From the NCBI RefSeq assembly GCF_017094485.1, contig NZ_CP064786.1:1054001-1118000 (forward strand): DNA of 64,000 nt, read 5' to 3'. Source of the stretch: Natranaeroarchaeum sulfidigenes. Lineage in GTDB: Archaea; Halobacteriota; Halobacteria; Halobacteriales; Natronoarchaeaceae. Below are positions 52,005-62,044 of the stretch, in pieces. Position 1 is the stretch's first letter. Each line of letters opens with the position of its first letter. The translations under genes were made by a program, and so were the position numbers. The notes beneath the pieces were generated by a model that ran no database searches, was not told where the DNA came from, and saw nothing but the letters and a program-made list of their open reading frames with translations.

Positions 52005-54269
52005 CTACTTCGGTTCGAGGTCGTCCTCGGTCAGCGCCTTCGGTACCGTCAGGTGAACGCGAGTTCCGTCGATCCCCTCGGTCTCGAACGAGAGCGTCCC
52101 GCCGGACTGCGTGACCACCCAGTTTACCAGCCACAGTCCCAGTCCGCTGGCGTGGCGTAACTGTGTAATCTCGCGATCCTCTTCGAGTAGTTCTCGCTCT
52201 TCCCGTGGAATCCCCGGCCCGTCGTCCTCGACTGTCACTGTCACTTGCTGAGCGTCGTTGACGCTGACCGTGACATCGACCGCGGGCTCATCGGTATCAT
52301 TGTGGACCACAGCGTTATCGAGGACGTGATAGATAGCCGTCCTGAGCATGTTGTCCGACCGGGCGTGTGCGCTGTCAGGCGTCGACACGGTGAACTCTAC
52401 GTCCTCGTGTTCGTTGTCGACTCTATCGACCATCGACTGGACGCCCTCGACGACATCGACCGATCCGAGGTCCCGCTCGTCGTGTTCGAGCGTCTGCTCG
52501 ACGGCACGGGTCTTCTCTGCAAGCGATATCAACTCGTCGGCACGTCGTTTGATCGTTTCGGCGTAGCCGTACTCGTCTCCTGTGGACGATTCGAGCATCT
52601 CGGCACAGCCTTTGACGATGTTCATTCCGTTTCGCAGGTCGTGTCTGAGCACCCGATTTAGCACCTCGACCCGTTGTTGCTGGCGTTTCCGCTCGGTGAT
52701 ATCGGTGTAGACGGCGTAGGTCAGCGGACTATCCTCACCCAGCTCGACCGGCACAACGGTGAGCAGGAACTCGCGTCGCCCACTCGATGTCTGGCGCTCG
52801 ACTTCGGTTTCGATCAGTTCTCCACGTCGCCCACGCTCGTTGAGTTCGTCCGCCCGATCGGTACCCTCTGGTGGCACAACGAACCGATCGATCGATTCGC
52901 CCCGAAGTTGGTCCACATCGTAGCCGAACGTCCGCTCGAAGGCGGGGTTCGTATCGAGGACGATCGGCTGGTCGCCCTCGTACCTGATACTCGCGACGGG
53001 ATCGGGGACGTTTTCGAACAGGGCGGCAAAGCGGTCGCGCTCGTCGACGAGTTGTGCTTCCGCTTCGATCCGTTCGATGGCGTTCGCGACGTGAGCGAAC
53101 AGCAGCTCCGCGATCTCGGCGTCGTCGTACCCGAACCCATCGGAGTCGAGAACGCCAGCCTGGAAGAGCCCGTTTTCGCCAACGGGCACGCTGAGCAGGG
53201 AACGGATATTCGTCTGTCGAGTCTCGTCTCTACGCTCGTGGAGATCGTTGACGACGAACGTCCTATCTCCACGTACCGTCCGCTGGTGGATCTGTTCGTC
53301 GAGACAGCAGATCGGAAACGCCTCGATATCGATCCGTGGATCGGTGACGTGCCAGCGTGGCTGGCCGTCGTGAGTAGTCTTGAGACAGCATACGTCGATG
53401 TCCAGAACATCGATCACTGCGTCGAGCGCGATATCGTCGATCGTTTCGATCGCCCGCGTGTTCTCCAGTTGTGTCGCGACCCTGTGGACGCTCTCGACGT
53501 TGCGCTTTCGTTCTCGCAGTTCCCTCTCCAGTTGTTTTTGGTCTCTGATGTCTCTGACTGAGCCCACCGTCCCGTTGAAGGGCTTCTCACCGGGTAACAG
53601 GGACATGACGACTTCGCAGGGGACTCGGTTGTCGCTTCGCGTGACCAGCTCGATCTCGTAGGTCGTTACGCTCGGGCCCCCCTCATCGAGCATCTGCTTG
53701 ATGAGCGTTCGTCCCTGTACGACATCCTCGTCGGTCATAATCGCCGAGACGTGCTTGCCGAGTAGTTCCTCGCGAGAGTAACCCGTCATCGAGGCAACCG
53801 CGTCGTTGACCATCGTGTAACACCCGTCGGTGTCAAGCGAATAAACGCCATCCGCGACGGTTTCGATGATCAGGTCTCGCTGTTCAAGCTCCCGCCGTTC
53901 ATCCGACAGCCGTGTCGAGTCGGCAGAGACGACGGTACCGATTCGCTCGACGAGTTGAGACTCGATCTCTTCGGGACCGACGTAGGCGTCGACACCGGCG
54001 TTGATCGCAGCTGCGAGGTGAGTTTCATCCCGAGGCCCACAGAGTACGATCGGGAGCGAACTCTCTTTGTCGACCGTCTCTTGCCACAGCTCACCACCTT
54101 CGGTCGAGACGTACACGATACAGTCGGCGTACGACCGGGCGTCTGACATGGAAGTTCCCGAATCCTCGGCGGCAACAGTGGTGGCACCGACGTCTTCGAG
54201 CGTCCGAACGACTCGATCACGCAGCGGTGAGGACGCTCCGACCATCGACACAGTAAGTTCAGCTAACAT
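52005..54269 (-). CDS. Multi-sensor PAS/GAF histidine kinase with receiver-like domain
   Basis: The 754-residue cytoplasmic kinase reads in order: a receiver-like domain (about 1-118) in which the usual phospho-Asp strand ends 'CIVYVST' without an Asp, PAS (about 130-245), GAF (about 260-405, with a Cys-Cys pair in 'IDVCCLKT'), PAS (about 415-535), HisKA-type dimerisation with His in 'RVLRHDLRNGMN' (about 545-556), and an HATPase ('DNAVVHND', 'VEDDGPGIP', 'GLGLWLVN') at 640-745. No response regulator gene is near. The ATG at 54269 is preferred over the GTG/ATG 12 codons upstream because the domain begins there. Confidence 0.88.
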   Translation of the reverse strand: MLAELTVSMVGASSPLRDRVVRTLEDVGATTVAAEDSGTSMSDARSYADCIVYVSTEGGELWQETVDKESSLPIVLCGPRDETHLAAAINAGVDAYVGPEEIESQLVERIGTVVSADSTRLSDERRELEQRDLIIETVADGVYSLDTDGCYTMVNDAVASMTGYSREELLGKHVSAIMTDEDVVQGRTLIKQMLDEGGPSVTTYEIELVTRSDNRVPCEVVMSLLPGEKPFNGTVGSVRDIRDQKQLERELRERKRNVESVHRVATQLENTRAIETIDDIALDAVIDVLDIDVCCLKTTHDGQPRWHVTDPRIDIEAFPICCLDEQIHQRTVRGDRTFVVNDLHERRDETRQTNIRSLLSVPVGENGLFQAGVLDSDGFGYDDAEIAELLFAHVANAIERIEAEAQLVDERDRFAALFENVPDPVASIRYEGDQPIVLDTNPAFERTFGYDVDQLRGESIDRFVVPPEGTDRADELNERGRRGELIETEVERQTSSGRREFLLTVVPVELGEDSPLTYAVYTDITERKRQQQRVEVLNRVLRHDLRNGMNIVKGCAEMLESSTGDEYGYAETIKRRADELISLAEKTRAVEQTLEHDERDLGSVDVVEGVQSMVDRVDNEHEDVEFTVSTPDSAHARSDNMLRTAIYHVLDNAVVHNDTDEPAVDVTVSVNDAQQVTVTVEDDGPGIPREERELLEEDREITQLRHASGLGLWLVNWVVTQSGGTLSFETEGIDGTRVHLTVPKALTEDDLEPK

Positions 54270-54403
54270 GCGACAATTCTGCTCTGGCTCTGTCAAGACA
54301 CCCAATTACCTTTAATCTTTGAGCTGGCCGCAGGAGGCTGATTAATACAGTACATATTATTTAGGTTGTTTATGACTTCACATCACTAGTGTAAGTACAA
54401 AAC

Positions 54404-54415
54404 TATATGTATATG
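54404..54415 (+). promoter_or_regulatory. TATA region of the peptide/nickel transporter operon
   Basis: The string ctatatgtatat at 54404-54415, centred 25-30 nt before the ATG at 54435, is a strong TATA-like element with correct spacing for a leaderless message. The 130-nt gap is very AT-rich and also supplies the promoter for the divergent histidine kinase (minus strand, 'gattaaagg' near 54310). Confidence 0.65.
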
Positions 54416-54434
54416 TAGCTCGCGACTTGTTCAT

Positions 54435-56009
54435 ATGCCACACGGTATCAATACAGACCGGCGGACGTTTATGAAATCGGGGGTCGCCGCGGGGACGCTC
54501 GTAACCGTTGCAGGGTGTCTAGGAGAGGACCCGGACCAGGACGAGTTCACCGTCACACTTTCACAGTTCCCTGATACGATCGACCCGCTGGATCACATCA
54601 CCGGCGACTACTTCGACGTGTACGACCACATCTACGAGCCGCTATTCGACTTCGAGCCGGGAGAAGGGATCTTCCCCCGCGTCGTCGATAGCTGGGAAGC
54701 GACGGAGGACGGCGTCACCGAACTCCAGCTTATAGACGACGTGGTGTTTCACAACGGCGACGAACTGACTGCCGAAGACGTCGCCTGGACGATCAACCGA
54801 ACGGTCGACCCTGATCTGGGTGTTCCGAGCCCGATCGGTACCTTCGGACTCGGCTCGATCACGGGCGCGGAGGCCGTCGACGAGACGACACTCCAAGTGA
54901 TGCACTCCGCGTCGGCGGGTCTCGCGGAGTTCGAGTACGGAAACTACGCGCGAGCGATCCCCAGAGACTGGGCGATCGATAACCACGACGCAGAAAACGA
55001 GGCGATTAGCGGCTCCGATGCCGAGGACTTCAACGGAACTGGTCCGTACGAGGTCGTCGATTTCACCTCGGGCGAAGAGATCGTTCTGGAACGGTTCGAC
55101 GACTACTGGGGCGACGAACCACCGTTCGAGCGCGTGGTATTCAACGCCGACGGGGAATCCAGTGGGCGAGCGGCCGCGCTCGAAACGCAGGAGACCGATC
55201 TCACGATCAACATCCTCCCTGAGGACGTCGATACGGTCGACGCCGCCGATGGCGTCGAGATCCGGGACGTCACGAGCTTCCGGACGGTCTTCTGCCCGAT
55301 GAAGAACACGGTCGAGCCGTTCGATAGCCAGGAGTTCCGGCAGGCAATGAACTACGCCGTCGACAATCAGGGGATCGTCGATACAGTCCTGAGCGGTTTC
55401 GGCGAGGCCAGAGGACAGCCTGTCTCACCGGGGATCAACGGGTTTAACGACGAGATCGAGCCGTACGCCCAGGACGTAGGAATGGCAGAGAGTCTCGTCG
55501 AAGAAAGCGGATACGGCGGCGCGGAGATCGAGCTTCAGGCACCACAGGGTCGCTATCTCAACGACGCCCAGATCGCCGAACAGGTCGCCGACCAGATCGA
55601 CCAGCTCGACAACGTTAGCTGTGACGTGAACATCGGCGACTTCGAGGTCGTCTCCGACGCGAATCAGGCGGGCGTCGATCCTGACGAGTTCGAGATCCCG
55701 TTCTACATGATCGGCTGGGGCGTCATCACGGGCGACACCGATTACGGAGTGCAGGGATTCTTCAGGATCCCGGACAACCCCAACCGGACCTTCGAAGACG
55801 AAGAACTGAGCGACGCGATTCTGGAGAGCCAGCAGATCGACGATCCGGACGAGCGTCGCGCCCAGCTCGAGGAGGTCAACCGACTCGCACACGAGAAAGC
55901 GCCGTTCGTGTATCTCCACACACAGGAGAGTATCTACGGCATCAAAGAGGAGATCCAGTGGGATCCCCGCGAGGACGAGACTGTCTACCTCTGGGAGATG
56001 GAGCAGTAA
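54435..56009 (+). CDS. dppA: Dipeptide/nickel-type ABC transporter substrate-binding lipoprotein
   Basis: The 524-residue protein belongs to the SBP family 5 (oligopeptide, dipeptide, nickel, some sugars). Twin Arg is at residues 9-10 and the lipobox ends at Cys28 (VAGC), so it is Tat-exported and lipid-anchored. The family block 'VDSWEATEDGVTELQLIDDVVFHNGDELTAEDVAWTINRTVD' (about 80-122) is clear. The C-terminal lobe runs to 'EEIQWDPREDETVYLWEMEQ'. It heads a five-gene operon (A, B, C, D, F). The substrate cannot be determined from sequence. Confidence 0.9.
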   Translation: MPHGINTDRRTFMKSGVAAGTLVTVAGCLGEDPDQDEFTVTLSQFPDTIDPLDHITGDYFDVYDHIYEPLFDFEPGEGIFPRVVDSWEATEDGVTELQLIDDVVFHNGDELTAEDVAWTINRTVDPDLGVPSPIGTFGLGSITGAEAVDETTLQVMHSASAGLAEFEYGNYARAIPRDWAIDNHDAENEAISGSDAEDFNGTGPYEVVDFTSGEEIVLERFDDYWGDEPPFERVVFNADGESSGRAAALETQETDLTINILPEDVDTVDAADGVEIRDVTSFRTVFCPMKNTVEPFDSQEFRQAMNYAVDNQGIVDTVLSGFGEARGQPVSPGINGFNDEIEPYAQDVGMAESLVEESGYGGAEIELQAPQGRYLNDAQIAEQVADQIDQLDNVSCDVNIGDFEVVSDANQAGVDPDEFEIPFYMIGWGVITGDTDYGVQGFFRIPDNPNRTFEDEELSDAILESQQIDDPDERRAQLEEVNRLAHEKAPFVYLHTQESIYGIKEEIQWDPREDETVYLWEMEQ

Positions 56010-56070
56010 GTGACGCGGCGTTCCCACATCGACATCCCGTTCCCGCAATGACAGCACCAGCGGTGTACCC

Positions 56071-57060
56071 ATGACGAGCGCGAAGTTCCTCGTCCGACGG
56101 CTACTGCAGGGTATCGTCGTCATCTGGGGAGTGGTGACGATCATGTTCGGACTACGGGCCGTGTCGCCCGGCGATCCGGCGAACCTGATGCTCGCAGAGG
56201 GTGCCAGCGATGCCCTCATCCAGCAGGTCCGACAGGAGGAGGGGCTTGACCAGCCGATCTACGTCCAGTACTTCGATTACGTACAGGGACTACTCGTCGG
56301 CGACTTTGGCTACTCGTGGCGCTCGAACAGGGAGGTCGAAGCCATGGTCATCGAGCGGATCCCGGCGACGCTGGAACTGGCAGTCGCCGCGACGATCGTG
56401 GCGATCGTCATCGCCATCCCGCTCGGCGTGATCTCGGCGACGCGCCGTAATGAGCCGGCAGACTACGGTGCGACGCTGTTCTCGTTGCTCGGTATCTCGA
56501 CGCCGAACTTCTGGCTCGGGTTGATGCTGATCCTCGTCCTCGGCGTCTGGGCCGGTATCCTTCCGACCGGTCGCCGACCCGTCGGCCTCGCCGAGGCGAT
56601 CATGACGTTCGTCCAGTACGGGTACGCGGGTGATCTGGTCACCTGGGTTAGATACATCACGCTTCCGGCGATTACACTTGGAACCTACTTTACGGCGCTT
56701 ATCACCCGGCTCACGCGGAGCGGGATGGTCGACGAACTGGGCAAACCCTACGTCACGGCCAGTCGGGCGAAGGGACTCCCCAACGTGCTGGTCCGGTACA
56801 AACACGTGTTACGGAACACGATGATTCCGATCATCACCGTCCTCGGCCTCCAGCTCGGGACGCTGATGGGCGGGGCGGTCATTACCGAGACCGTCTTCAA
56901 CTGGCCGGGACTGGGACTCCGACTCATCGACGCCTTGCGCATCCGCGACTGGCCACTCATGCAGGGGATCGTGGTGTTTATTGCGATCGCGTTCGTCTCG
57001 ATCAACATCTTCGTCGACGCCATCTACGCGTCGCTGGATCCACGGGTGGGAGACGAATGA
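56071..57060 (+). CDS. dppB: Peptide/nickel ABC transporter permease (DppB type)
   Basis: The 329-residue permease has six hydrophobic segments (about 8-28, 100-120, 132-155, 185-205, 245-270, 290-312) and the EAA-loop region 'VDELGKPYVTASRAKGLPNVLVRYKHVLRNTMIPIITVLG' (about 219-258) that contacts the ATPases. It begins 61 nt after the binding-protein stop. Its stop overlaps the DppC start by 4 nt, so the two permeases are coupled. Confidence 0.92.
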   Translation: MTSAKFLVRRLLQGIVVIWGVVTIMFGLRAVSPGDPANLMLAEGASDALIQQVRQEEGLDQPIYVQYFDYVQGLLVGDFGYSWRSNREVEAMVIERIPATLELAVAATIVAIVIAIPLGVISATRRNEPADYGATLFSLLGISTPNFWLGLMLILVLGVWAGILPTGRRPVGLAEAIMTFVQYGYAGDLVTWVRYITLPAITLGTYFTALITRLTRSGMVDELGKPYVTASRAKGLPNVLVRYKHVLRNTMIPIITVLGLQLGTLMGGAVITETVFNWPGLGLRLIDALRIRDWPLMQGIVVFIAIAFVSINIFVDAIYASLDPRVGDE

Positions 57061-58043
57061 TCTCCGATCGTGTTCGATCGAACCTCACATCGACGTTTTC
57101 GGAGAGCCTGCTCCCCAAGCTCGGACTCCTGTTGCTGGTTTCGATCGTCCTCATGGCGGTGTTCGCACCGATGCTGGCGACCCACGACCCGACGCGGACC
57201 GGCCACTACAGCGATCAGGGCGCGCCGTACCCGCCGCCGGGGTTCGACTACACCACCCAGATCTCACAGGACGGTGAGATTGAGGTCGAACCGACGAGTG
57301 AGCACTATCTGGGGACGAACACTGCCGGACAGGACGTCTACTCGCGGTTCGTCTACGGCGCGCGCGTCTCGTTGCTGGTCGGGTTTACGGCGACGGTGCT
57401 TGCCCTCTTTATCGGCGTACCGGTCGGGCTCGTCGCAGGCTACTACGGCGGCCGCGTCGACGACGTGCTGATGCGGGTTGCGGACACGATGCTCGCGTTC
57501 CCCGCACTCGTGCTTGCGCTGGCGCTGATCGGAATCTTCGGCGAATCCCCGATATGGGTGCCCGATCCGATCGTAGTCGCCGGTCTGGCTCCGGGGATGC
57601 CCGAATCGATACCGATACCCGGGACAGTGACGATTGTCGCCGCGCTCGTCATCTGGGTGTGGTTCGCTCGCGTTGCGCGCGGCGAAGCGATGTCGATCCG
57701 GTCCGAAGGCTATGTGAAAGCTGCACGGAGTTTCGGCGCTAGCAACCGGCGGATACTGATCGATCACGTCCTGCCAAACAGCCTCACGCCGATCATCGTC
57801 CTCGCGACGATCCAGGTCGCAGTGATCATCCTACTGGAGGCTTCGCTCGCATATCTCGGCTTCTCGGGCACGACGCTCTCGTGGGGCTACGAGATCGAAC
57901 GCGGGCAGGACGTCCTCCGAACCCGTCCGTGGGTCGCGATGTTCCCCGGAATCGGGATCGTACTGGCGGTCATTAGCGTTAATCTGCTCGGCGACTGGTT
58001 CCGCGACGCGCTGGACCCGAACATCGAAGGTGAAGGACATTGA
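57057..58043 (+). CDS. dppC: Peptide/nickel ABC transporter permease (DppC type)
   Basis: The 328-residue second permease has an N-terminal extracellular insertion with 'HDPTRTGHYSDQGAPYPPPGFDYTTQISQDGEIEVEPTSEHYLGTNTAGQDVYSRFVYG' (about 42-101), typical of DppC/OppC, then six hydrophobic segments. The ATPase-facing loop is 'IRSEGYVKAARSFGASNRRILIDHVLPNSLTPIIVLA' (about 217-253). It is tightly packed with DppB upstream and the ATPase downstream (4-nt overlaps). Confidence 0.92.
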   Translation: MISDRVRSNLTSTFSESLLPKLGLLLLVSIVLMAVFAPMLATHDPTRTGHYSDQGAPYPPPGFDYTTQISQDGEIEVEPTSEHYLGTNTAGQDVYSRFVYGARVSLLVGFTATVLALFIGVPVGLVAGYYGGRVDDVLMRVADTMLAFPALVLALALIGIFGESPIWVPDPIVVAGLAPGMPESIPIPGTVTIVAALVIWVWFARVARGEAMSIRSEGYVKAARSFGASNRRILIDHVLPNSLTPIIVLATIQVAVIILLEASLAYLGFSGTTLSWGYEIERGQDVLRTRPWVAMFPGIGIVLAVISVNLLGDWFRDALDPNIEGEGH

Positions 58044-59257
58044 CACGAGATCTGCTTCGCGTCTCCGACCTCTCGACGCGGTATTTCACACAGGAGGGAC
58101 AGGTAAACGCCGTCTCGGATCTCGATCTACGGATCGAGGGCGGCGAGGTATTCGGGATCGTCGGCGAGAGCGGGAGCGGGAAAAGCGTCACCGCCCGTTC
58201 GCTCGTCGACCTGATCAATCCGCCCGGACGGATTACCGGGGGTGAGATCTGGTACCGTAACGACGACCTCGCGGATGGGGTTCGAGGGGACCACCCCGAC
58301 GCAGTTGATGGTTCGTTCGTCGACCTTCGGGGGATCCCCGAGGGGATTAGAGACTCCCTGCGTGGGACGTCGTTTAGCATGATCTTTCAGGACCCCGAGA
58401 GCAGTTTCAACCCGAGCCTGACCGTGGGCGAACAGCTCGCGGAGGCGGTCGAGGTCCAGCGCCGAGCGAGCCCGAATCCCCGATCCACGCGTGCCCGAAC
58501 GAAATCGGCGGAGTACTCGCTGGGGTCGTACGCGCTGTCGACCGTGATGCCGTCGAAACGGTACGTCTCCCCCGAGAGTCACGACCGTGCCGTCGAGTTA
58601 CTGGAGCTGGTCGGGATCCCTGATCCGGGCAAACGCGCCGAGGAGTACCCCCACGAGTACTCCGGCGGGATGCTCCAGCGCGCGATGATCGCACAGGCCA
58701 TCGCGGGCGAGCCCGACGTGTTGATCGCCGACGAGCCAACGACCGCACTCGACGTGACGATTCAGGCGCAGGTGCTGAACCTGCTCGACGATCTCCAGGC
58801 CGAAACTGGGATGACTATTCTGCTAATCACCCACGATCTGGGCGTGATAGCCCGGATGTGTGACCGGGTGGGCGTGATGTACGCTGGGGAGATCGTTGAG
58901 CGGGGGACGCTCGAAGACGTCTTCGACGGGCACATCCATCCCTACACTGCTGGCCTGCTCGGGAGTGTCCCCGAACTCGACTCGGCAGGCGGGGCGCTGA
59001 CCCCGATTGAGGGGAACGTCCCGAGCCTGCTCGATGCCGAGATGGCCGACCGCTGCCACTTCGCGGACCGGTGTCCGAAGGCAATGGACGACTGTCTCTC
59101 ACACCCGCCCGAATACGACGCTGAGGGTGCCGATTACCACACTGCTCGATGTGTCCTCGCCACACGGGACTACGACGAGGCTGATGCACTACCACAGGAC
59201 TACTTCGATGCCACCGGAGATACGGACGACCCCGTACAGATGGAGGCTGACGAATGA
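58040..59257 (+). CDS. dppD: Peptide/nickel ABC transporter ATP-binding protein (DppD type)
   Basis: The 405-residue ATPase has Walker A (GESGSGKS, about 38-45), the family signature '[38 protein letters not shown]' (about 211-248) and the C-terminal oligopeptide-HPY domain with '[33 protein letters not shown]' (about 336-368), the Cys cluster that can hold an iron-sulfur centre in some members. A TTG start codon at 58040 overlaps the DppC stop. An insertion (about 140-180) separates the two halves, as in haloarchaeal members. Confidence 0.92.
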   Translation: MTRDLLRVSDLSTRYFTQEGQVNAVSDLDLRIEGGEVFGIVGESGSGKSVTARSLVDLINPPGRITGGEIWYRNDDLADGVRGDHPDAVDGSFVDLRGIPEGIRDSLRGTSFSMIFQDPESSFNPSLTVGEQLAEAVEVQRRASPNPRSTRARTKSAEYSLGSYALSTVMPSKRYVSPESHDRAVELLELVGIPDPGKRAEEYPHEYSGGMLQRAMIAQAIAGEPDVLIADEPTTALDVTIQAQVLNLLDDLQAETGMTILLITHDLGVIARMCDRVGVMYAGEIVERGTLEDVFDGHIHPYTAGLLGSVPELDSAGGALTPIEGNVPSLLDAEMADRCHFADRCPKAMDDCLSHPPEYDAEGADYHTARCVLATRDYDEADALPQDYFDATGDTDDPVQMEADE

Positions 59258-60630
59258 GTTCCGACGATGCCGACCCCTCTGTGTCCGCCGAGACCGACAC
59301 CCTCAACGCGGCCTCCGCGGCCGACGATCAGGTACCGGAACCGCTCGTCCGGGTCCGAAACCTCACCAAGTACTTCTGGGAGCAAGACTCCCTGCTGGAC
59401 CGACTGTTCGGCGACGAACCGGTGCCGGTTCGTGCCGTCGACGGCATCGATTTCGACGTCTACCGCGGCGAGACTCTCGGGCTGGTCGGCGAGTCCGGCT
59501 GTGGGAAATCGACTACCGGCGAGACGTTGCTCCGGCTTCAGGAGCCGAGCGACGGTCGCGTCGAGTTCGCGGGCGAGAACGTCTACGAACTCTCGGGTGA
59601 GAACCTCGATGCGTTCCGACAGGACGCACAGATCGTCTTTCAGGACCCCTTCTCCAGTCTCGATCCGCGAATGACGATCGGTGATACTGTCCGGGAGCCC
59701 CTCGACATCCACGAGGTCGGGACCGCCGACGAGCGCCGCGAGCGGGTCCGTGACCTGCTGGAGCGAGTGGGCCTGTCGGCCGACCAACTGGATCGCTACC
59801 CCCACGAGTTCTCCGGTGGCCAGCGCCAGCGTATCGGAATCGCTCGTTCACTTGCACTCGAACCCGACTTCCTCGTGCTGGACGAGCCGACAAGCGCCCT
59901 CGACGTCTCGGTGCAGGCGCAGGTGCTGAACCTGCTCGACGACCTGCAGGATGACTTCGATCTTACCTATCTGCTCGTCTCCCACGACCTCTCGGTGATA
60001 CGGCACGTTTCCGACCGGGTCGCGGTGATGTATCTCGGCGAACTCGTCGAGGTCGGACCCGCCGAACAGATCTTCGAGGACCCGAAACATCCGTACACGC
60101 AAGCGCTGCTGGAGAGCGTTCCACGAGCCAGCACTGACGAGCAAGAACGCGATATCCGGACGCTCAAGGGAGACGTCCCATCACCACGAAACCCGCCGAG
60201 TGGCTGTCGTTTCCGTACACGGTGTCCGCAGGTCATCCCGCCGGACGACGTCGACATCGAGCAAGCGGAGTTCCGGGCAATCATGAACGTCCGCGAGCGG
60301 GTTGAGAGTCGCTCGGTTGAGATCGAGGAGCTCTGGGAGCAAGTCAGTGATGGGGATGCGAACGAGGACGAAGCCTCCCGCGACCGGCATCGGGCCGAGT
60401 TCCTTGATCGCCTCGCCGATCGCCTGCTCGACACGTCGCTGTCGGAACCACACCGCTCGCGCGTCGAGGAGACCTTCTCTCACATCGCCGACGAGGAGTG
60501 GGAGGCTGCCGAGACGCTGCTGCGCGAGCACTACGAGAGTGTCTGCGAGACGACGACCCCGCAGTTACAGGCCGAACGGCATCCCGTCGCCTGTCATCTC
60601 TACGAGGGGGCGAAGCCTGATAGTGATTAA
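59254..60630 (+). CDS. dppF: Peptide/nickel ABC transporter ATP-binding protein (DppF type) with C-terminal extension
   Basis: The 458-residue ATPase has a Ser/Asp/Ala-rich N-terminus (about 1-28), Walker A 'GESGCGKST' (about 78-86), the signature '[38 protein letters not shown]' (about 186-223), and the oligopeptide-HPY motif beginning '[16 protein letters not shown]' (about 314-329). The HPY block is then interrupted by about 110 residues of charged helices before the closing 'HPVACHLY' (about 445-452), where DppF proteins normally continue within about 25 residues. The insertion is rich in Glu and Arg. It ends the operon. Confidence 0.91.
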   Translation: MSSDDADPSVSAETDTLNAASAADDQVPEPLVRVRNLTKYFWEQDSLLDRLFGDEPVPVRAVDGIDFDVYRGETLGLVGESGCGKSTTGETLLRLQEPSDGRVEFAGENVYELSGENLDAFRQDAQIVFQDPFSSLDPRMTIGDTVREPLDIHEVGTADERRERVRDLLERVGLSADQLDRYPHEFSGGQRQRIGIARSLALEPDFLVLDEPTSALDVSVQAQVLNLLDDLQDDFDLTYLLVSHDLSVIRHVSDRVAVMYLGELVEVGPAEQIFEDPKHPYTQALLESVPRASTDEQERDIRTLKGDVPSPRNPPSGCRFRTRCPQVIPPDDVDIEQAEFRAIMNVRERVESRSVEIEELWEQVSDGDANEDEASRDRHRAEFLDRLADRLLDTSLSEPHRSRVEETFSHIADEEWEAAETLLREHYESVCETTTPQLQAERHPVACHLYEGAKPDSD

Positions 60631-60710
60631 TATACTGCCGGCGGAATATTTTAGGAATATATGGATATAAGGACAGAACGCTTATCTACCAGTGAGTCTC
60701 TGTAACATGC

Positions 60711-60902
60711 ATGAGTACGACGGAACACGACGCGGAATCGGGGCGCTCGAACGGCATGGAGGATCAATCAGTCGAGTTTCTGCATGATGACCGAGTCGAC
60801 CCGAACGAGGTGACGCTGTTCACGCCCGGCGACGACAGCATCGCAACGGAGTGGATCACGGCTGACGTACGTACCGCAGTCGCCCTCGACGACGTTCGCT
60901 GA
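60711..60902 (+). CDS. 63-residue haloarchaeal protein, DUF7511-like
   Basis: The small acidic protein has the pattern 'VEFLHDDRVDPNEVTLFTPGDDSIATEWITADVRTAVALDDVR', which matches what I remember of haloarchaeal DUF7511 ('DRPDECTLFP...TxWITA...V.LD.MR'). A TATA-like 'cttatcta' at about 60681-60688 lies about 27 nt upstream, so the message would be leaderless. No motif suggests a function. An out-of-frame ATG sits 4 nt upstream. Confidence 0.7.
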   Translation: MSTTEHDAESGRSNGMEDQSVEFLHDDRVDPNEVTLFTPGDDSIATEWITADVRTAVALDDVR

Positions 60903-60952
60903 CGGTTCCCCAGTCCGAAACAAGTTTGCGCCGGACACCCGAACGATGGCGC

Positions 60953-61345
60953 ATGGTCGCGGATCCCGACGAAGGCCTCGTCACCGATCTGATGCTCGGG
61001 CTGATGGTCGCGTTCGGGTTCGACATCATCCTGCTCCTTGGAGTATTCTGGATCGCCGGATTCGTCCCGTTTACCGCGTTTCTCGGCGGTACAGTACTAA
61101 TCGTCGGCTGGTACGCCGCCTGGATCGGCTACCGGTGGTGGGCGCTTAGGACGGCCGAGACGACCGAGGCAGACCCCGTGAAGGAACTCAAAGGCAGGTA
61201 CGCAAGCGGCGAGCTCACCGAAGACGAGTTCGAAACGAAACTGGAGACCGTGATAGACGATCAGAACGCAGGCGACGCCGTCGGTCGGGACGAGGTCACG
61301 GAGCGGGGACAACGCGAGCAGTCAGCCGGTGGGTCCGAGCACTAA
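60953..61345 (+). CDS. SHOCT-domain membrane protein
   Basis: The 130-residue protein has two membrane segments (about 13-35 and 40-62) followed by a cytoplasmic SHOCT domain 'DPVKELKGRYASGELTEDEFETKLETVID' (about 77-105), a short helical motif found at the ends of many membrane proteins, thought to mediate oligomerisation. A charged tail ends it. The ATG at 60953 is chosen over one nine codons upstream whose residues are very basic. Function is unknown. Confidence 0.8.
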   Translation: MVADPDEGLVTDLMLGLMVAFGFDIILLLGVFWIAGFVPFTAFLGGTVLIVGWYAAWIGYRWWALRTAETTEADPVKELKGRYASGELTEDEFETKLETVIDDQNAGDAVGRDEVTERGQREQSAGGSEH

Positions 61346-61363
61346 CCCCTTCGCTCGAACCGA

Positions 61364-62044
61364 CTACTCCGCGGCAAACCCTTCGAGCACGCCCTGGCCC
61401 TCGGTCGCGCCGACGTCCGGAAGCGTCGCGCGCTCGGGGTGGGGCATCAGCACGGCGACGTGGTCGTTTTCACCGAGAATCCCCGCAACGTTGTCCTTCG
61501 AGCCGTTCGGATTCGCTTCGTTCGTCACGTTCCCCTCGGCGTCACAGTACCGGAAGAGCACGCGGTCGCTGTCACGCAGTTCCGCGAGTTTCTCGTCAGT
61601 GATCTCGAAGCGCCCTTCGCCGTGGGCGATGGGGATTTCGATCACGTCGCCCTCCTCGTAGGCTGCGGTCCAGGGCGTGTCGGCGTTCTCGACGCGCAGG
61701 TAGACGTGTTCGCACTGGAACCGGGCGCTCTCGTTGGTCGTGAACGCGCCCGCGGTGAGTCTCGATTCGGAACCGATCTGTGCGCCGTTGCACACGCCCA
61801 GTACGGGCGTTCCCGACTCGGCTGCCGCCCGGACGTCGTCCATGATCGGCGAGCGCGCGGCCATCGCCCCTGCCCGAAGGTAGTCCCCATACGAGAAGCC
61901 GCCGGGGAGCATGATGCCCTCGGTCTCTTCGGGCAGGCCGTCCTCGTGCCAGACGATTTCGGCGTCGATGCCCAGATGATCTAGCGCGCGGATGGCGTCG
62001 CGGTCGCAGTTCGAGCCGCCGAATCGAATTACTGAGACCGTCAT
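61364..62044 (-). CDS. purQ: Phosphoribosylformylglycinamidine synthase, glutaminase subunit PurQ
   Basis: The 226-residue amidotransferase supplies ammonia to PurL in the fourth step of purine synthesis. It starts MTVSVIRFGGSNCDRDAIRALDHLG. The nucleophile is Cys85 (GVCNGAQ), and the His/Glu pair is in 'MPHPERA' (about 205-211). The oxyanion block 'LPGGFSYGDYLRAGA' is at 46-60. The longer reading frame upstream runs into purS and beyond and is not used. It overlaps purS by 4 nt. PurL itself is not in the window. Confidence 0.94.
   Translation of the reverse strand: MTVSVIRFGGSNCDRDAIRALDHLGIDAEIVWHEDGLPEETEGIMLPGGFSYGDYLRAGAMAARSPIMDDVRAAAESGTPVLGVCNGAQIGSESRLTAGAFTTNESARFQCEHVYLRVENADTPWTAAYEEGDVIEIPIAHGEGRFEITDEKLAELRDSDRVLFRYCDAEGNVTNEANPNGSKDNVAGILGENDHVAVLMPHPERATLPDVGATEGQGVLEGFAAE

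Noticed and set aside
52245-53561. Plus-strand frames of 138 and 295 codons inside the histidine kinase
   Set aside because: They are antisense to PAS, GAF and kinase domains with intact motifs and have no domain of their own.
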